A stretch of 64,000 nt of DNA from Candidatus Kapaibacterium sp. (GCA_023957315.1 JAMLHE010000015.1:21297-85296), one strand, 5' to 3'. Counted from the first letter of the stretch, positions 27,726 to 36,297 are shown. A program made the numbers and translations. The notes: generated by a model from the sequence alone, not told the origin.

Positions 27726-28873
27726 TGGAAGGTGTAATGCATTTTATGGAGCTCTCGGGTTTTGCTAACGTTACCTGGGGACACCTTATCATGATTATGG
27801 TAGGGTTGATTTTTATTTATTTGGCGATTACAAAAGATTACGAACCCCTTCTGCTCGTGCCGATTGGATTTGGTATCCTAATCGGAAATATCCCGTTTCT
27901 GGAAAATATGGGGATGCAAATCGGGATTTACGAAGACGGCAGCGTAATGAATATGCTGTATTACGGCGTGCTCAAAGGGCTTTATCCGCCCTTGATATTT
28001 CTCGGAATTGGAGCGATGACCGACTTTTCCACACTGCTCTCTAATCCCAGACTGATGGTGTTGGGTGCAGCGGCTCAAATCGGTATATTTCTGACATTTT
28101 TGACTGCATTAGCACTCGGATTTACGCTCAACCAAGCCGCTGCCATCGGTATTATCGGTGGTGCTGACGGTCCTACGGCGATATTCTTGTCATCGCGATT
28201 GGCGCCCGAACTCATCGGAGCGATTGCAATAGCAGCTTATTCGTATATGGCATTGGTGCCCGTGATTCAACCACCGATTATCAAATTATTGACATCGAAA
28301 GAAGAACGACAAATCAAAATGAAACCGCCACGTGCAGTTTCCAAGACTGAAAAAATGATATTCCCAATCGTCGGATTATTGCTCACAACATTTATTTCTC
28401 CCGGTGCATTGCCATTGCTTGGGATGCTATTCTTTGGCAATTTGCTCAAGGAATCCGGCGTCACAAAACGATTGGCAGACACCGCAAGCAAGCAATTGAT
28501 TGACATCGTGACGATTTTACTAGGTGTAACAGTCGGGGCATCTACACAAGCGACTACTTTTTTGACACCGCAATCAATTCTGATTTTCGGGCTTGGAGCG
28601 GTCTCATTCATGGTTGCAACGGCAGGTGGTGTATTATTCGCCAAATTCATGAACTTATTCCTGAAGGGCGACGACAAACTCAACCCAATGATTGGAGCGG
28701 CAGGTGTATCGGCAGTGCCCGATAGCGCCCGCGTAGTCCATCAATTGGGACAAAAGGAAGACAAATCCAACTACTTGCTGATGCACGCAATGGCGCCAAA
28801 CGTCTCCGGTGTAATCGGCTCGGCAGTTGCCGCGGGTATTTTGCTCAGCTACCTGATGAAAGTGGGCTGGTAA
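27725..28873 (+). CDS. mmdB: Na+-translocating decarboxylase beta subunit (OadB/MmdB)
   Basis: Membrane subunit of 382 residues that decarboxylates carboxybiotin and moves Na+ outward. Many hydrophobic segments are present. The key motifs of OadB are intact: GADGPTAIFLSSRLAPELIG with the conserved Asp, YMALVPVIQPPI, and GAAGVSAVPDSARVVH. It completes the operon alpha-gamma-biotin-beta. A terminator and a 101-bp repeat follow. Confidence 0.95.
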   Translation: MEGVMHFMELSGFANVTWGHLIMIMVGLIFIYLAITKDYEPLLLVPIGFGILIGNIPFLENMGMQIGIYEDGSVMNMLYYGVLKGLYPPLIFLGIGAMTDFSTLLSNPRLMVLGAAAQIGIFLTFLTALALGFTLNQAAAIGIIGGADGPTAIFLSSRLAPELIGAIAIAAYSYMALVPVIQPPIIKLLTSKEERQIKMKPPRAVSKTEKMIFPIVGLLLTTFISPGALPLLGMLFFGNLLKESGVTKRLADTASKQLIDIVTILLGVTVGASTQATTFLTPQSILIFGLGAVSFMVATAGGVLFAKFMNLFLKGDDKLNPMIGAAGVSAVPDSARVVHQLGQKEDKSNYLLMHAMAPNVSGVIGSAVAAGILLSYLMKVGW

Positions 28874-28878
28874 GAAAC

Positions 28879-28980
28879 TTGTTCCGTCAGTTGTTACAAA
28901 AACGGGACAGAGAACAAAAACGGGACAGAGAACAATTTTCGAGACAGAGAACAAAGACGTGATAGAACAACTGACGGGAC
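28879..28980 (+). repeat. 101-bp repeat element, copy 1
   Basis: The ends are a 12-bp inverted repeat, CCGTCAGTTGTT (28884-28895) and AACAACTGACGG (28966-28977). Between them lie four to five imperfect 16-19-bp units of the form AACAAAnACGGGACAGAG. Copies 2 and 3 are in the same orientation at 33790 and 34241. Confidence 0.9.
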
Positions 28981-29003
28981 AGAAGGAATTTGACATAATA
29001 TTT

Positions 29004-29040
29004 AATCGGGTGGCATGAATTTGCAACCCGATTTTTGTTT
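29004..29040 (+). terminator. Terminator after mmdB (past repeat copy 1)
   Basis: The stem AATCGGGT/ACCCGATT (29004-29011 with 29026-29033) is followed by a T-rich tail. It also separates the operon from the convergent DUF5131 gene. Confidence 0.75.
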
Positions 29041-29044
29041 GTTT

Positions 29045-29785
29045 TTAAGCCGTTTTAGTGTTGGAGATTGTGACGCTTCTCGGCATGGCATCATAAGTAA
29101 CGCCATCAATCATTCTTCCGCTTTTTTTCTTATTTGTACCGCCCCATTGTTTGAAGTAAAAGGCAACGCCCAGATTATCGCATTGTTGCTTAATGTCGAG
29201 CACCCATTCTTTGTCTATTGGGCGAGGAGTTCGTCCGCTTTCGCCACCTGTAATTACCCAATCAATTCCGCTAAGATTCATATTGGGAATAGCACTAATC
29301 AAGGGTTCGCAGGAGAGAAATTTGACATGTGCTCCGGTTCGTCTCAAAAAATCTATTCTTTTGGTAACTTTGGAACTTTCTACCGTTACACCCATCCACA
29401 AATTCTCAGACCAATTCAGCAATCCCGCACTGTCATATTTATATAGAACATCTGCTCGTTTGGTCAGAACCTGAAAAACATGTTGCGGATTGTCGTTGAT
29501 GACCTTGAAAATTTTTTGAATGAATTCAATCGGAACGTCTTTATGAAAGATATCGCTCATCGAATTAACGAATACCACTCTGGGTTTCTTCCAAGTATAT
29601 GGCTCATCAAGCGTATCCGGGTGAATAGTCAGCTTGAAACCATCGGCATACTTGGGTTGCCCCATAGCTTGCAACCTTCTTGCCATAATTTCTGCGTAGC
29701 AGAATCGGCAGCCGGAAGAAATTTTCGTACACCCCGTAATCGGGTTCCATGTACTCTCTGTCCATTCAATTCTTGATTTTGACAT
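29045..29785 (-). CDS. DUF5131 (phage Gp37/Gp68) three-Cys-motif protein
   Basis: Protein of 246 residues of the Gp37/Gp68 family, a radical-SAM-like family with three clustered Cys. The motif is GCTKISSGCRFCYAE near residue 18 (C-x6-C-x2-C). IEWTESTWNPITGC at the start, VNSMSDIFHKDVP and VLTKRADVL, and the C-terminal GVAFYFKQWGG are the family's conserved blocks. An Fe-S or SAM role is inferred from the Cys and fold; the reaction is unknown. It lies 2 bp after TcmP, its usual partner, and shares the promoter upstream of TcmP. Confidence 0.92.
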   Translation of the reverse strand: MSKSRIEWTESTWNPITGCTKISSGCRFCYAEIMARRLQAMGQPKYADGFKLTIHPDTLDEPYTWKKPRVVFVNSMSDIFHKDVPIEFIQKIFKVINDNPQHVFQVLTKRADVLYKYDSAGLLNWSENLWMGVTVESSKVTKRIDFLRRTGAHVKFLSCEPLISAIPNMNLSGIDWVITGGESGRTPRPIDKEWVLDIKQQCDNLGVAFYFKQWGGTNKKKSGRMIDGVTYDAMPRSVTISNTKTA

Positions 29786-29787
29786 GA

Positions 29788-30690
29788 TTAAATCGCCTTT
29801 ATTATTTCATTAGCTATTTTAATTGCAGTTTGATTATTTGATGCAAAAACAAAATGATATATTGGCAGACCACGGGTATTTTTCAGAACTAATGGTTTAT
29901 CGGAGACATGCTCCCAAATCGAACGGAGTCTTTTTATGTATAATTCAGCAATACGTTCAATTGGTTTTGAAATTTTTGTGATGATTTCCTCATCGCCAAA
30001 TAAGGTTATTGCTGTTTCCCCTCTATAAAAGTGTTCTTTTATTTCATTTTCATTTAAACCGAGAAATGATTGTAATTTCTCTAAATATTTCAAAGTGCCA
30101 TTTCTATCTAACAGTCTGTTTACAATCACTCCTGTTGGAATCAATATCCAAATATCAGACCGAGTATTTTTAAGATTTTCAATAGAATTCCAATTGATTT
30201 GCATTCCAAATGGATCAAGAAAAATAAGTGATGCATAAACATTAGGTTTATCCTTCATTATTCGAGAAAGTTTATCTAAATTTGCATTACATTCGCCTTT
30301 ACGAAATACTAATTTTATATTTTTCTCTTCTCCGTAATGGGAAATTTTTTGTTTTAGATTCTCTAATGATACCTTATTGTTATCTATAAAATAATAATAA
30401 TCAAAAGCAAGATTATCAGGTAATGTCAAAACTCTCTCTGCAGCACCTTTGTAACCTGCTTCTTCTTCCTGAGTAAACAAGAGTGATTCATATAGTTCAG
30501 TTGATGTTATATTTCTATCACCACTGCCAGCAAAACCATCGAAATAAATTGTTTTCCAATGCCTTTGATTGTTCATTATTTTCAGATAAGCACTTACATA
30601 CTTTGCAAATGCGTCCAACTTTCTTGTTGTCCAACTGCCTCCCCAATCTCCATTCATTGGTTCGTTTAACATTTTGTTATTCCAAGTCAT
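29788..30690 (-). CDS. tcmP: Three-Cys-motif partner protein TcmP
   Basis: Protein of 300 residues of the family defined by pairing with DUF5131 proteins. The motifs are IYFDGFAGSGDRN near residue 47, a loop like that of SAM-binding enzymes, FIDNNKVSLENLKQKI, IFLDPFGMQINWNS and WILIPTGVIVNRLL. This suggests a Rossmann-like enzyme, perhaps a methyltransferase, but the activity is not established. It is the first gene of a two-gene operon with DUF5131. Base composition is more AT-rich than in the surrounding chromosome, suggesting recent acquisition. Confidence 0.88.
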   Translation of the reverse strand: MTWNNKMLNEPMNGDWGGSWTTRKLDAFAKYVSAYLKIMNNQRHWKTIYFDGFAGSGDRNITSTELYESLLFTQEEEAGYKGAAERVLTLPDNLAFDYYYFIDNNKVSLENLKQKISHYGEEKNIKLVFRKGECNANLDKLSRIMKDKPNVYASLIFLDPFGMQINWNSIENLKNTRSDIWILIPTGVIVNRLLDRNGTLKYLEKLQSFLGLNENEIKEHFYRGETAITLFGDEEIITKISKPIERIAELYIKRLRSIWEHVSDKPLVLKNTRGLPIYHFVFASNNQTAIKIANEIIKAI

Positions 30691-30714
30691 AAAAATTTAC
30701 CATAATATTTTTTA

Positions 30715-30749
30715 CAAATATATCATTTTTAACGAAATAGTGTGTCATT
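30715..30749 (-). promoter_or_regulatory. Shared promoter/operator, TcmP-DUF5131 copy
   Basis: Read on the minus strand: AATGACACACT, then A, then TTTCGTTAAAAATG, then A, then the -7 box TATATTTG (30715-30722), 24 bp before the TcmP ATG. The same 35 bp, with four differences, lies before the restriction-modification gene at 33750-33784. Confidence 0.65.
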
Positions 30750-30765
30750 GCAAATTTTTTTCCTT

Positions 30766-33708
30766 TCACTCTCCTCCTTCGACGATTTTGATTTCTTCGG
30801 GGGTGAGGGCGTAGAGTTGGTAAACGAGGGCGTCTATTTCTTTGTCCGTGCGGGAGATGTATTGCTCTATGTGCTTGCGGTCGAACTCTGTGGCTGTTTG
30901 CAATTCCTTGTGCAGTCGCAACATTCGCTCGACGAGTTCTACTATCTTGTCGTGCTGTGCTTTCTCATGATTATTTTCAAAATTTATTTTCTTAATAGGT
31001 ATATCTTTAATAAAACGTTTTTCATAAGAATAGAATCCACCTCTATAATAAGATGATGATTTTGAAATAAAATATCCTGATACTGATGAATTCAACAATC
31101 CCAAAATATAATAAATTGACTCTTTTACTGTTGGCAACAATGTAATTCCATATCCGCCCATTAGACCATATCCAACACCGTCATCAAGAGTAAATGATGG
31201 TGTATTAGCCAAATCACGAGTGATAATTTTTTTTAAATCTACAAGTCTTATAAATTGAGTGCGGCTAAAACAAAACCAAGCTGGTCCCTTTAGTTTCCCT
31301 CTATCTCTTTGCATTAATCTATCTTTATTTCTCAATAGATAGTTATATATTTTAGGTGAATCCTTGGATAAATCAGTCTCGGTTATAGGGACACCATTTA
31401 TATAAGGAAAAATCGCAAATCTATTCAAGAAATCTATTGAATATCTTTGGATATCTTTTCCTTTCAATACTTTTACATAATATTGTTCCTCTAAAAATTC
31501 TTCCTCAAAATTGTGTATAAATATTTCATCCGAACCTGTTTTAAAACCTTGGGAAATATTTTCAGTAAAGTCTGAAAGTTTTGTTTCGTAACTATTTAGT
31601 TTGAGCATAAGATCTCTATCATTTAATAACTGGAAATTCCATTCATTCATTTTCAAAATAGATGAATCAATAGCGTTTGATGAAGATTTTTTAAAGTAAC
31701 GCCAATTATCTAAATTTTCAACTTTTGTAAAACTAAAACTATCATTATTAAACCGATTCAAAAAAAGTAAACAAGTATATGTAGTCGCTCCATCAAATAT
31801 TTGAATGTCTCCAAAATGTATTATTTCACTAATATTGTTATTCTTAGATAAGATAGTTCTTAAACCTTGTCCATAATTTGCATTAAAAAATTTATGAGGT
31901 AGAATAAATCCTAAGAGTCCTTTCTCACTGAGCAATTTAACTCCTTGTTCTACAAAGCATACATATATGTCATAATTCCCGTTTTGTGCAGATAGGTATT
32001 TGTTTTTTAAAGCTTCAACAGTTTTAGGATTAAACTCTTGAATTGTCTGTATTCTTATATACGGCGGATTGCCTATGACGGCATCGAAGCCACCCGTCAT
32101 TTTCAAGAATGGGAATGCGACTTCCCAATCGAATGGGTTGATTTTGTGCCGCTCCCGCTCGGACATCCCGAAAAAGTCATCGCTGATGAAGTCGCTGCCG
32201 ATTAGCGAGTTGCCGCATTTGATGTTGTCGTCCATCTTTGGCAGCAGTGCATCTTGGAATCCCAAGACTGCGAGCGGCTCCTTGGCGATGCCCTCCAACA
32301 CTTTCAAATAGAGCGACATCTGTGCCACTTCGGTCGCCTGCTTGTCAATATCCACACCGTAGATGTTGTTTTGGAGTATTCTGCCCTTTTTTCGTGCGGT
32401 CAATCTCAACTTGCCGGTCTCTTCGTCCATGAATGCCAGCAAATGCGTGTTTCTGCCCTTCTTTTCGTGAATTTCGGTGATATGAGCGTTGTAGTAATCC
32501 TCGTGCCATTTGATTAGTGCATCGAAAGCCCCCAAAAGGAATGAGCCGGAGCCACATGCGGGGTCGAGTATTTTGAGCCGGCTGACATCGTCCGGTGTTC
32601 GGGCTTGCTCCAATAGCTTCCCGACAGTGTTTGCGACGATGTACTCGACGATGTACTGAGGAGTGTAGTAAACGCCGCCCGCTTTCCGCACTTCGGGCTT
32701 TTGGTCTATGACAACTTGTCTGCCCTTATCGAAGCTGATTTCGTCGCCCAAGAATCGCTCGTAAATTGTGCCGAGCACTTCTACGGGGATTTCGTCGAAT
32801 CTGTAGGGCGAATCCTCCACATTCAGCTCTTTGACGATATTTTTGAATAGCGATGCTTCGATTGTGAGATTTTCGGATAGCGGATGCGGATTGAAAATCA
32901 GCCCGTTGTATTTCGGTGCGAGTTCCTTGCAAATCATCAGAAATGCAGCATAGGAATTGCCGACTCGATGCTCGAGAATGCTCTTGATGAAGTCGGTGTT
33001 TTCGATGTCCCTATCTTGCAAAATCCGCAGAAACACAAGCCTGTCCAAGATTCGTTGAGTGGCTTCGGCAAGCTCGAACTCATTATCGAAATGATTCTTT
33101 TTTGCGATTAGCGATGCGAGTTTGATTCGCCACTCCGAAAGCGAATTGAGGAAATGTTTATCCACAGTATCGCGAAGTTCTAACTGAGTGGGTTTGACAA
33201 GTTCGTCCAATGAGCCCGCAAAAACGGCTTCTCGCCCAAAAGTAGCCAACAAATCGTCAACTCTGTCGGGATATTCCTCGCAAAGCATGTCCAATTCTTT
33301 GATTAGCCCCTTTTTTGCATCGCCAATAAGCGGTTTGCCGAGCGCCCTGAAAGGACGGAACTCTTCGAAATCGGTCAATATTGCAATAGGCACTTTACCG
33401 TTCCAGCAATAGAGCTTGGTCTGATAGATGTGTCGGGGGTTGGTCAAATCTTCGGCAGGTTTTTTCGCCTCCACAAAAAACAGGGTTTTGTTCCCTTTGA
33501 TGAAGCGGTAATCGGGTCTTCTGCCCATATAGCTTTTGTCGGTGCGCTCCACTTGGACTTCGAGCGGATTGCGGACATTCCATCCCAAAAGTTCCCAAAA
33601 TCTGTCAATGTATGAAATCCTTGTTTGGCTCTCGTTTAAATCGCGATAGTTGGACAATTTAAAATCGAAAACCAATTTGTTCAGTTTGTCTTTGATGTTC
33701 TCAGCCAT
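30766..33708 (-). CDS. Type IIG/Eco57I-like restriction-modification enzyme
   Basis: Single-polypeptide enzyme of 980 residues. The N-terminus (about residues 1-160) holds a PD-(D/E)xK nuclease of the HsdR_N type (RPDYRFIKGN, LFFVEAKKP). The N6-adenine methyltransferase core has DPACGSGSFLLGAF (motif I) and the catalytic NPPYI (motif IV). From NPPY on, about 365 residues form the recognition (TaqI-like C-terminal) domain, ending in a charged coiled coil. The recognition segment, about 30965-32060, is far more AT-rich than the rest. The ATG at 33708 is preferred over a TTG eight codons upstream. It methylates and cuts at a specific site; the site cannot be predicted. Confidence 0.88.
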   Translation of the reverse strand: MAENIKDKLNKLVFDFKLSNYRDLNESQTRISYIDRFWELLGWNVRNPLEVQVERTDKSYMGRRPDYRFIKGNKTLFFVEAKKPAEDLTNPRHIYQTKLYCWNGKVPIAILTDFEEFRPFRALGKPLIGDAKKGLIKELDMLCEEYPDRVDDLLATFGREAVFAGSLDELVKPTQLELRDTVDKHFLNSLSEWRIKLASLIAKKNHFDNEFELAEATQRILDRLVFLRILQDRDIENTDFIKSILEHRVGNSYAAFLMICKELAPKYNGLIFNPHPLSENLTIEASLFKNIVKELNVEDSPYRFDEIPVEVLGTIYERFLGDEISFDKGRQVVIDQKPEVRKAGGVYYTPQYIVEYIVANTVGKLLEQARTPDDVSRLKILDPACGSGSFLLGAFDALIKWHEDYYNAHITEIHEKKGRNTHLLAFMDEETGKLRLTARKKGRILQNNIYGVDIDKQATEVAQMSLYLKVLEGIAKEPLAVLGFQDALLPKMDDNIKCGNSLIGSDFISDDFFGMSERERHKINPFDWEVAFPFLKMTGGFDAVIGNPPYIRIQTIQEFNPKTVEALKNKYLSAQNGNYDIYVCFVEQGVKLLSEKGLLGFILPHKFFNANYGQGLRTILSKNNNISEIIHFGDIQIFDGATTYTCLLFLNRFNNDSFSFTKVENLDNWRYFKKSSSNAIDSSILKMNEWNFQLLNDRDLMLKLNSYETKLSDFTENISQGFKTGSDEIFIHNFEEEFLEEQYYVKVLKGKDIQRYSIDFLNRFAIFPYINGVPITETDLSKDSPKIYNYLLRNKDRLMQRDRGKLKGPAWFCFSRTQFIRLVDLKKIITRDLANTPSFTLDDGVGYGLMGGYGITLLPTVKESIYYILGLLNSSVSGYFISKSSSYYRGGFYSYEKRFIKDIPIKKINFENNHEKAQHDKIVELVERMLRLHKELQTATEFDRKHIEQYISRTDKEIDALVYQLYALTPEEIKIVEGGE

Positions 33709-33749
33709 GTAGCGTATGTTAATTTGTTGCAACAGTCAAAATCACATTA

Positions 33750-33784
33750 CAAAATTAACATTTTTAACGAAACAGTGTGTCATT
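33750..33784 (-). promoter_or_regulatory. Shared promoter/operator, restriction-modification copy
   Basis: Minus strand: AATGACACACT, G, TTTCGTTAAAAATG, T, then the -7 box TAATTTTG (33750-33757), 41 bp before the ATG at 33708. It is nearly identical to 30715-30749. Confidence 0.65.
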
Positions 33785-33789
33785 ATTTC

Positions 33790-33891
33790 TTGTTCCGTCA
33801 GTTGTTTCAAAAACGAGACAGAGAACAAAAACGGGACAAAGAACAAATTCGAGACAGAGAACAAAGACGGGACAGAACAACTGACGGGACG
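33790..33891 (+). repeat. 101-bp repeat element, copy 2
   Basis: The same 12-bp terminal inverted repeats (33795-33806 and 33876-33887) and internal AACAAAnnCGnGACAGAG units as copy 1, in the same orientation. It lies on the upstream side of the restriction-modification gene. An apparent frame with RDREQ repeats here only reflects the 18-bp period. Confidence 0.9.
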
Positions 33892-34240
33892 CAAAACCAT
33901 AGCCCACGAATTCATTCGTGGGAAGGTGTTTAGGTTTTTACCCTATTAAACACGGTTTTAACCGTGTACGATTTCAATTTCCCCGAACCATTAAAATGGT
34001 TTAAATTCTCTTATAATTTCCATGTTCCCACGGTTGAAACCGTGGGCTATGTTTGTAAAGGTGTTTAGGATGCGAGGCTCAAAAAAAACCAAAGCGAGCA
34101 CGGGGAGCTCGCTTCGGTAGAGAAATTCTACTTGATTTTGTTTTTAAAAATTAACAATTTTTAAAATATAAAGGCATTACAAACATACAAAATTTTTTGA
34201 ATTGTGCAAATTTTTTTTTAATTTTTTTTTGAAAATTTAA
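33892..34240. repeat. Composite palindromic repeats and first half of a local duplication
   Basis: In order: CCCACGAATTCATTCGTGGG (33904-33923), AAACACGGTTTTAACCGTGT (33948-33967), the 80-bp element at 33974-34052 (inverted copy of about 7029-7112), and a segment at about 34040-34210 (GGATGCGAG, then a hairpin AGCGAGC/GCTCGCT, then a T-rich end). The last segment recurs at about 34470-34645. No gene is seen. Confidence 0.7.
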
Positions 34241-34342
34241 CGTTCCGTCAGTTGTTACAAAAACGAGACAAAGAACGAATACGAGACAGAGAACAAAGAC
34301 GTGACAGAGAACAAATACGGGAAAGAACAACTGACGGGACGC
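34241..34342 (+). repeat. 101-bp repeat element, copy 3
   Basis: Terminal inverted repeats at 34245-34256 and 34326-34337, with four internal units, in the same orientation as copies 1 and 2. Copies 2 and 3 are 350 bp apart. Confidence 0.9.
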
Positions 34343-34758
34343 TGTCTGAACACCCCCTAACCCAATCTTGCAAGAGGGGGAACGGCTTTTGAGGGATTTT
34401 CACTGTCTTTCTCCCTCTCCTTTGGAGAGGGTCGGGGTGAGGTCGTCTTGGTTCTTCTTTTCCCACGAATAAATTCATGGGCTATGTTGGTGAAAGTATT
34501 AGGATGCGAGACACAAATACGGGACAGTGGGCACAAAAAAACTAAAGCGAGCATGGGCAGCTCGCTTCGGTAGGAAAATGCTCTAAACACACAATATGGA
34601 TAATGCAAACATACAAAATTTTTTGAACTATGCAAATTTATTTTGATTATTTTTATAAAAATTCAACAAATCGAAAAAAGTTGGTGACTTTTTCGCCTTT
34701 CATGTGTCATGTCAAATAGGGAAAAGTTTAAATTAAAAAAAATAAATTGGATGAATTT
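34343..34758. repeat. Further composite repeats and second half of the local duplication
   Basis: A hairpin module, ACACCCCCTAACCCAATC...GAGGGGGAACGG, lies at about 34350-34392 (relative at 39830-39870). A second hairpin at 34405-34442 is the inverse of 6993-7030. A degenerate copy of the 34040-34210 segment is at about 34470-34645, in which a stray piece of 101-bp unit (ACAAATACGGGACAGTG) is inserted. No gene is seen before the Crp start. Confidence 0.7.
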
Positions 34759-35340
34759 ATGAATGAGTTTACTACTGTTAGACAAATATATAATTACCCG
34801 AGTCTGAAAACGAGCGATTACGATATGATTTGTTCGCGCCACGAAAAGGTGCAGATTGCAAAAGGCGACTTTTTGCTTCGCGAAGGGCAAATTGCAAACG
34901 AATACTTTTGCTTGGAAGAAGGCTTAATCCGTGCTTATGCAAATAGTTTCGAAGGTAACGAGGTAACCACAGCATTTTTCAGTCCGGGCGACATCGTTAT
35001 TGAAGTGGCATCGCTATTTTTGCGTAGCCAAACTAAGGAAAACATCCAGGCACTGACTGATTGCACATGTTGGAAAATATCATTCAGCGAATTTCAGGAA
35101 TTGTTCCAAACCATAAATGCATTCACCGAATGGGGACGGACATGGATGGCAAGAGCGCTTTTTTCTACCAAAGAGCGTTCGCTGGCGATGATTACCGATT
35201 CGGCTACGGACAGATATCTTGCTTTATTGAGTGAAAATCCCGAGATACTGCACTATGCTCCGCTAAAGCATGTTGCATCTTATTTAGGTATCACCGATAC
35301 TTCATTGAGCCGCATCCGAAAGTATATCTCCTCGAAATAG
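34759..35340 (+). CDS. Crp/Fnr family transcription regulator
   Basis: Regulator of 193 residues. A cyclic nucleotide-binding-like beta-roll covers about residues 15-125 (KGDFLLREGQIANEYFCLEEGLIRAYA, FFSPGDIVIEV). A C-terminal helix-turn-helix is near LKHVASYLGITDTSLSRIRKYI. The cAMP-contacting residues of Crp are not conserved, so the signal is unknown; there are no N-terminal Fe-S Cys as in Fnr. This branch is common in Bacteroidota. The ATG at 34759 is used; a TTG four codons upstream is less likely. VOC and DUF4199 genes follow. Confidence 0.9.
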   Translation: MNEFTTVRQIYNYPSLKTSDYDMICSRHEKVQIAKGDFLLREGQIANEYFCLEEGLIRAYANSFEGNEVTTAFFSPGDIVIEVASLFLRSQTKENIQALTDCTCWKISFSEFQELFQTINAFTEWGRTWMARALFSTKERSLAMITDSATDRYLALLSENPEILHYAPLKHVASYLGITDTSLSRIRKYISSK

Positions 35341-35386
35341 GCGTCATTTCTTATCATATGACAAGATTATTGTGATTGACTAACTT

Positions 35387-35394
35387 TATTTTTG
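35387..35394 (+). promoter_or_regulatory. Putative promoter -7 box TATTTTTG for the VOC-DUF4199 pair
   Basis: A TAnnTTTG match 39 bp before the VOC ATG. Confidence 0.4.
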
Positions 35395-35433
35395 TATTGA
35401 ATTAAGTTTATTCAATATTTTAATGAGGTTTAT

Positions 35434-35796
35434 ATGTATAATAGAGTAGTGCATTTCGAGATTCCTTGCGACCGCCCTGCAAAAACAATGAAATTCTTCG
35501 AGGAAGTTTTCAGTTGGAATTTCCAGCAATTTGGCGAAGATGAATATTGGTTTGCAGTTTCGGGCGATAACAGTACTCCCGGCATCAATGGTGCCGTGAT
35601 GGCAAAAAAAGACCCCAAGCAACCCTTGGTAAATTCAATCATTGTCGAAAGTATTGACGATACCGCCGAGAAAATTGTCAGCTCAGGCGGGCAAATCGTA
35701 TTGCCGAAAATGGAAGTTCCCGGCGTTGGTTGGATATGCTATTTTACTGACCCTGACGGGAATATTCATGGTATATGGCAAGAACTAAAAGCTTAA
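35434..35796 (+). CDS. VOC family protein (glyoxalase/bleomycin-resistance fold)
   Basis: Small metalloprotein fold of 120 residues. VVHFEIPCDRPAKTMKFFEEVFSW at the start and CYFTDPDGNIHGIWQ at the end are typical of the CFP30-like VOC branch. Possible metal ligands are His at position 7, Glu in VESIDD and the late residues near HGIWQ. Substrate unknown. A DUF4199 gene follows by 15 bp, so they are probably cotranscribed. Confidence 0.88.
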   Translation: MYNRVVHFEIPCDRPAKTMKFFEEVFSWNFQQFGEDEYWFAVSGDNSTPGINGAVMAKKDPKQPLVNSIIVESIDDTAEKIVSSGGQIVLPKMEVPGVGWICYFTDPDGNIHGIWQELKA

Positions 35797-35811
35797 TCGC
35801 CGGAGAAAATC

Positions 35812-36297
35812 ATGAATAAATACAAAATCGAAATAAAATGGGCATTAATATTTGCAGCTATGATGTTGCTTTGGATGTTGTTAGAAAAAGTACTCGGATT
35901 ACATTCAGAGCATATTGATAAGCATGCGATTTATACTAATTTTGTTGCCATTCCTGCGATTACATTGTATGTATTTGCTTTGCTCGATAAGAGAAAGAAT
36001 TATTTTAATGGCATAATGTCATACAAAAACGGCGTAATCACCGGTCTGATAATAACATTGATAGTCACAATACTAAGTCCGTTGACTCAATATATAACAT
36101 CAACAATGATTACACCGGAGTATTTCCCGACTATTATCAATTACGTAGTTGAATCAGGGAAAATGACTCATGCCGCAGCAAGTGATTACTTCAATCTCCA
36201 AAGCTATATGATTCAGGGGCTTATTGGAGCACCGGTTATGGGTATCATAACCACAGTAATTGTTGCTTTTTTTGTCAAAAAGGATAAGCCAAATTGA
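35812..36297 (+). CDS. DUF4199 membrane protein
   Basis: Membrane protein of 161 residues with four hydrophobic segments, near residues 9-27, 42-60, 77-95 and 133-155. The loop LFNGIMSYKNGVITG-like segment (NGIMSYKNGVITGLI) is the mark of DUF4199, which is nearly confined to Bacteroidota. Function unknown. Confidence 0.85.
   Translation: MNKYKIEIKWALIFAAMMLLWMLLEKVLGLHSEHIDKHAIYTNFVAIPAITLYVFALLDKRKNYFNGIMSYKNGVITGLIITLIVTILSPLTQYITSTMITPEYFPTIINYVVESGKMTHAAASDYFNLQSYMIQGLIGAPVMGIITTVIVAFFVKKDKPN

Noticed and set aside
25273..28873. Oxaloacetate or glutaconyl-CoA decarboxylase as the identity of the Na+ pump
   Set aside because: The alpha subunit is of the acyl-CoA carboxyltransferase type, not the oxaloacetate type. 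Glutaconyl-CoA cannot be fully excluded, but methylmalonyl-CoA fits better.
28879..28980. Possible CRISPR array from the 16-19-bp units
   Set aside because: Units are too short, unequal and nearly contiguous; the element as a whole is what repeats.
33716..33949. Open frames with repeated RDREQ residues in the 101-bp repeats
   Set aside because: The residues only mirror the 18-bp unit; there is no ribosome site and spacing varies between 16 and 19 bp in other copies.
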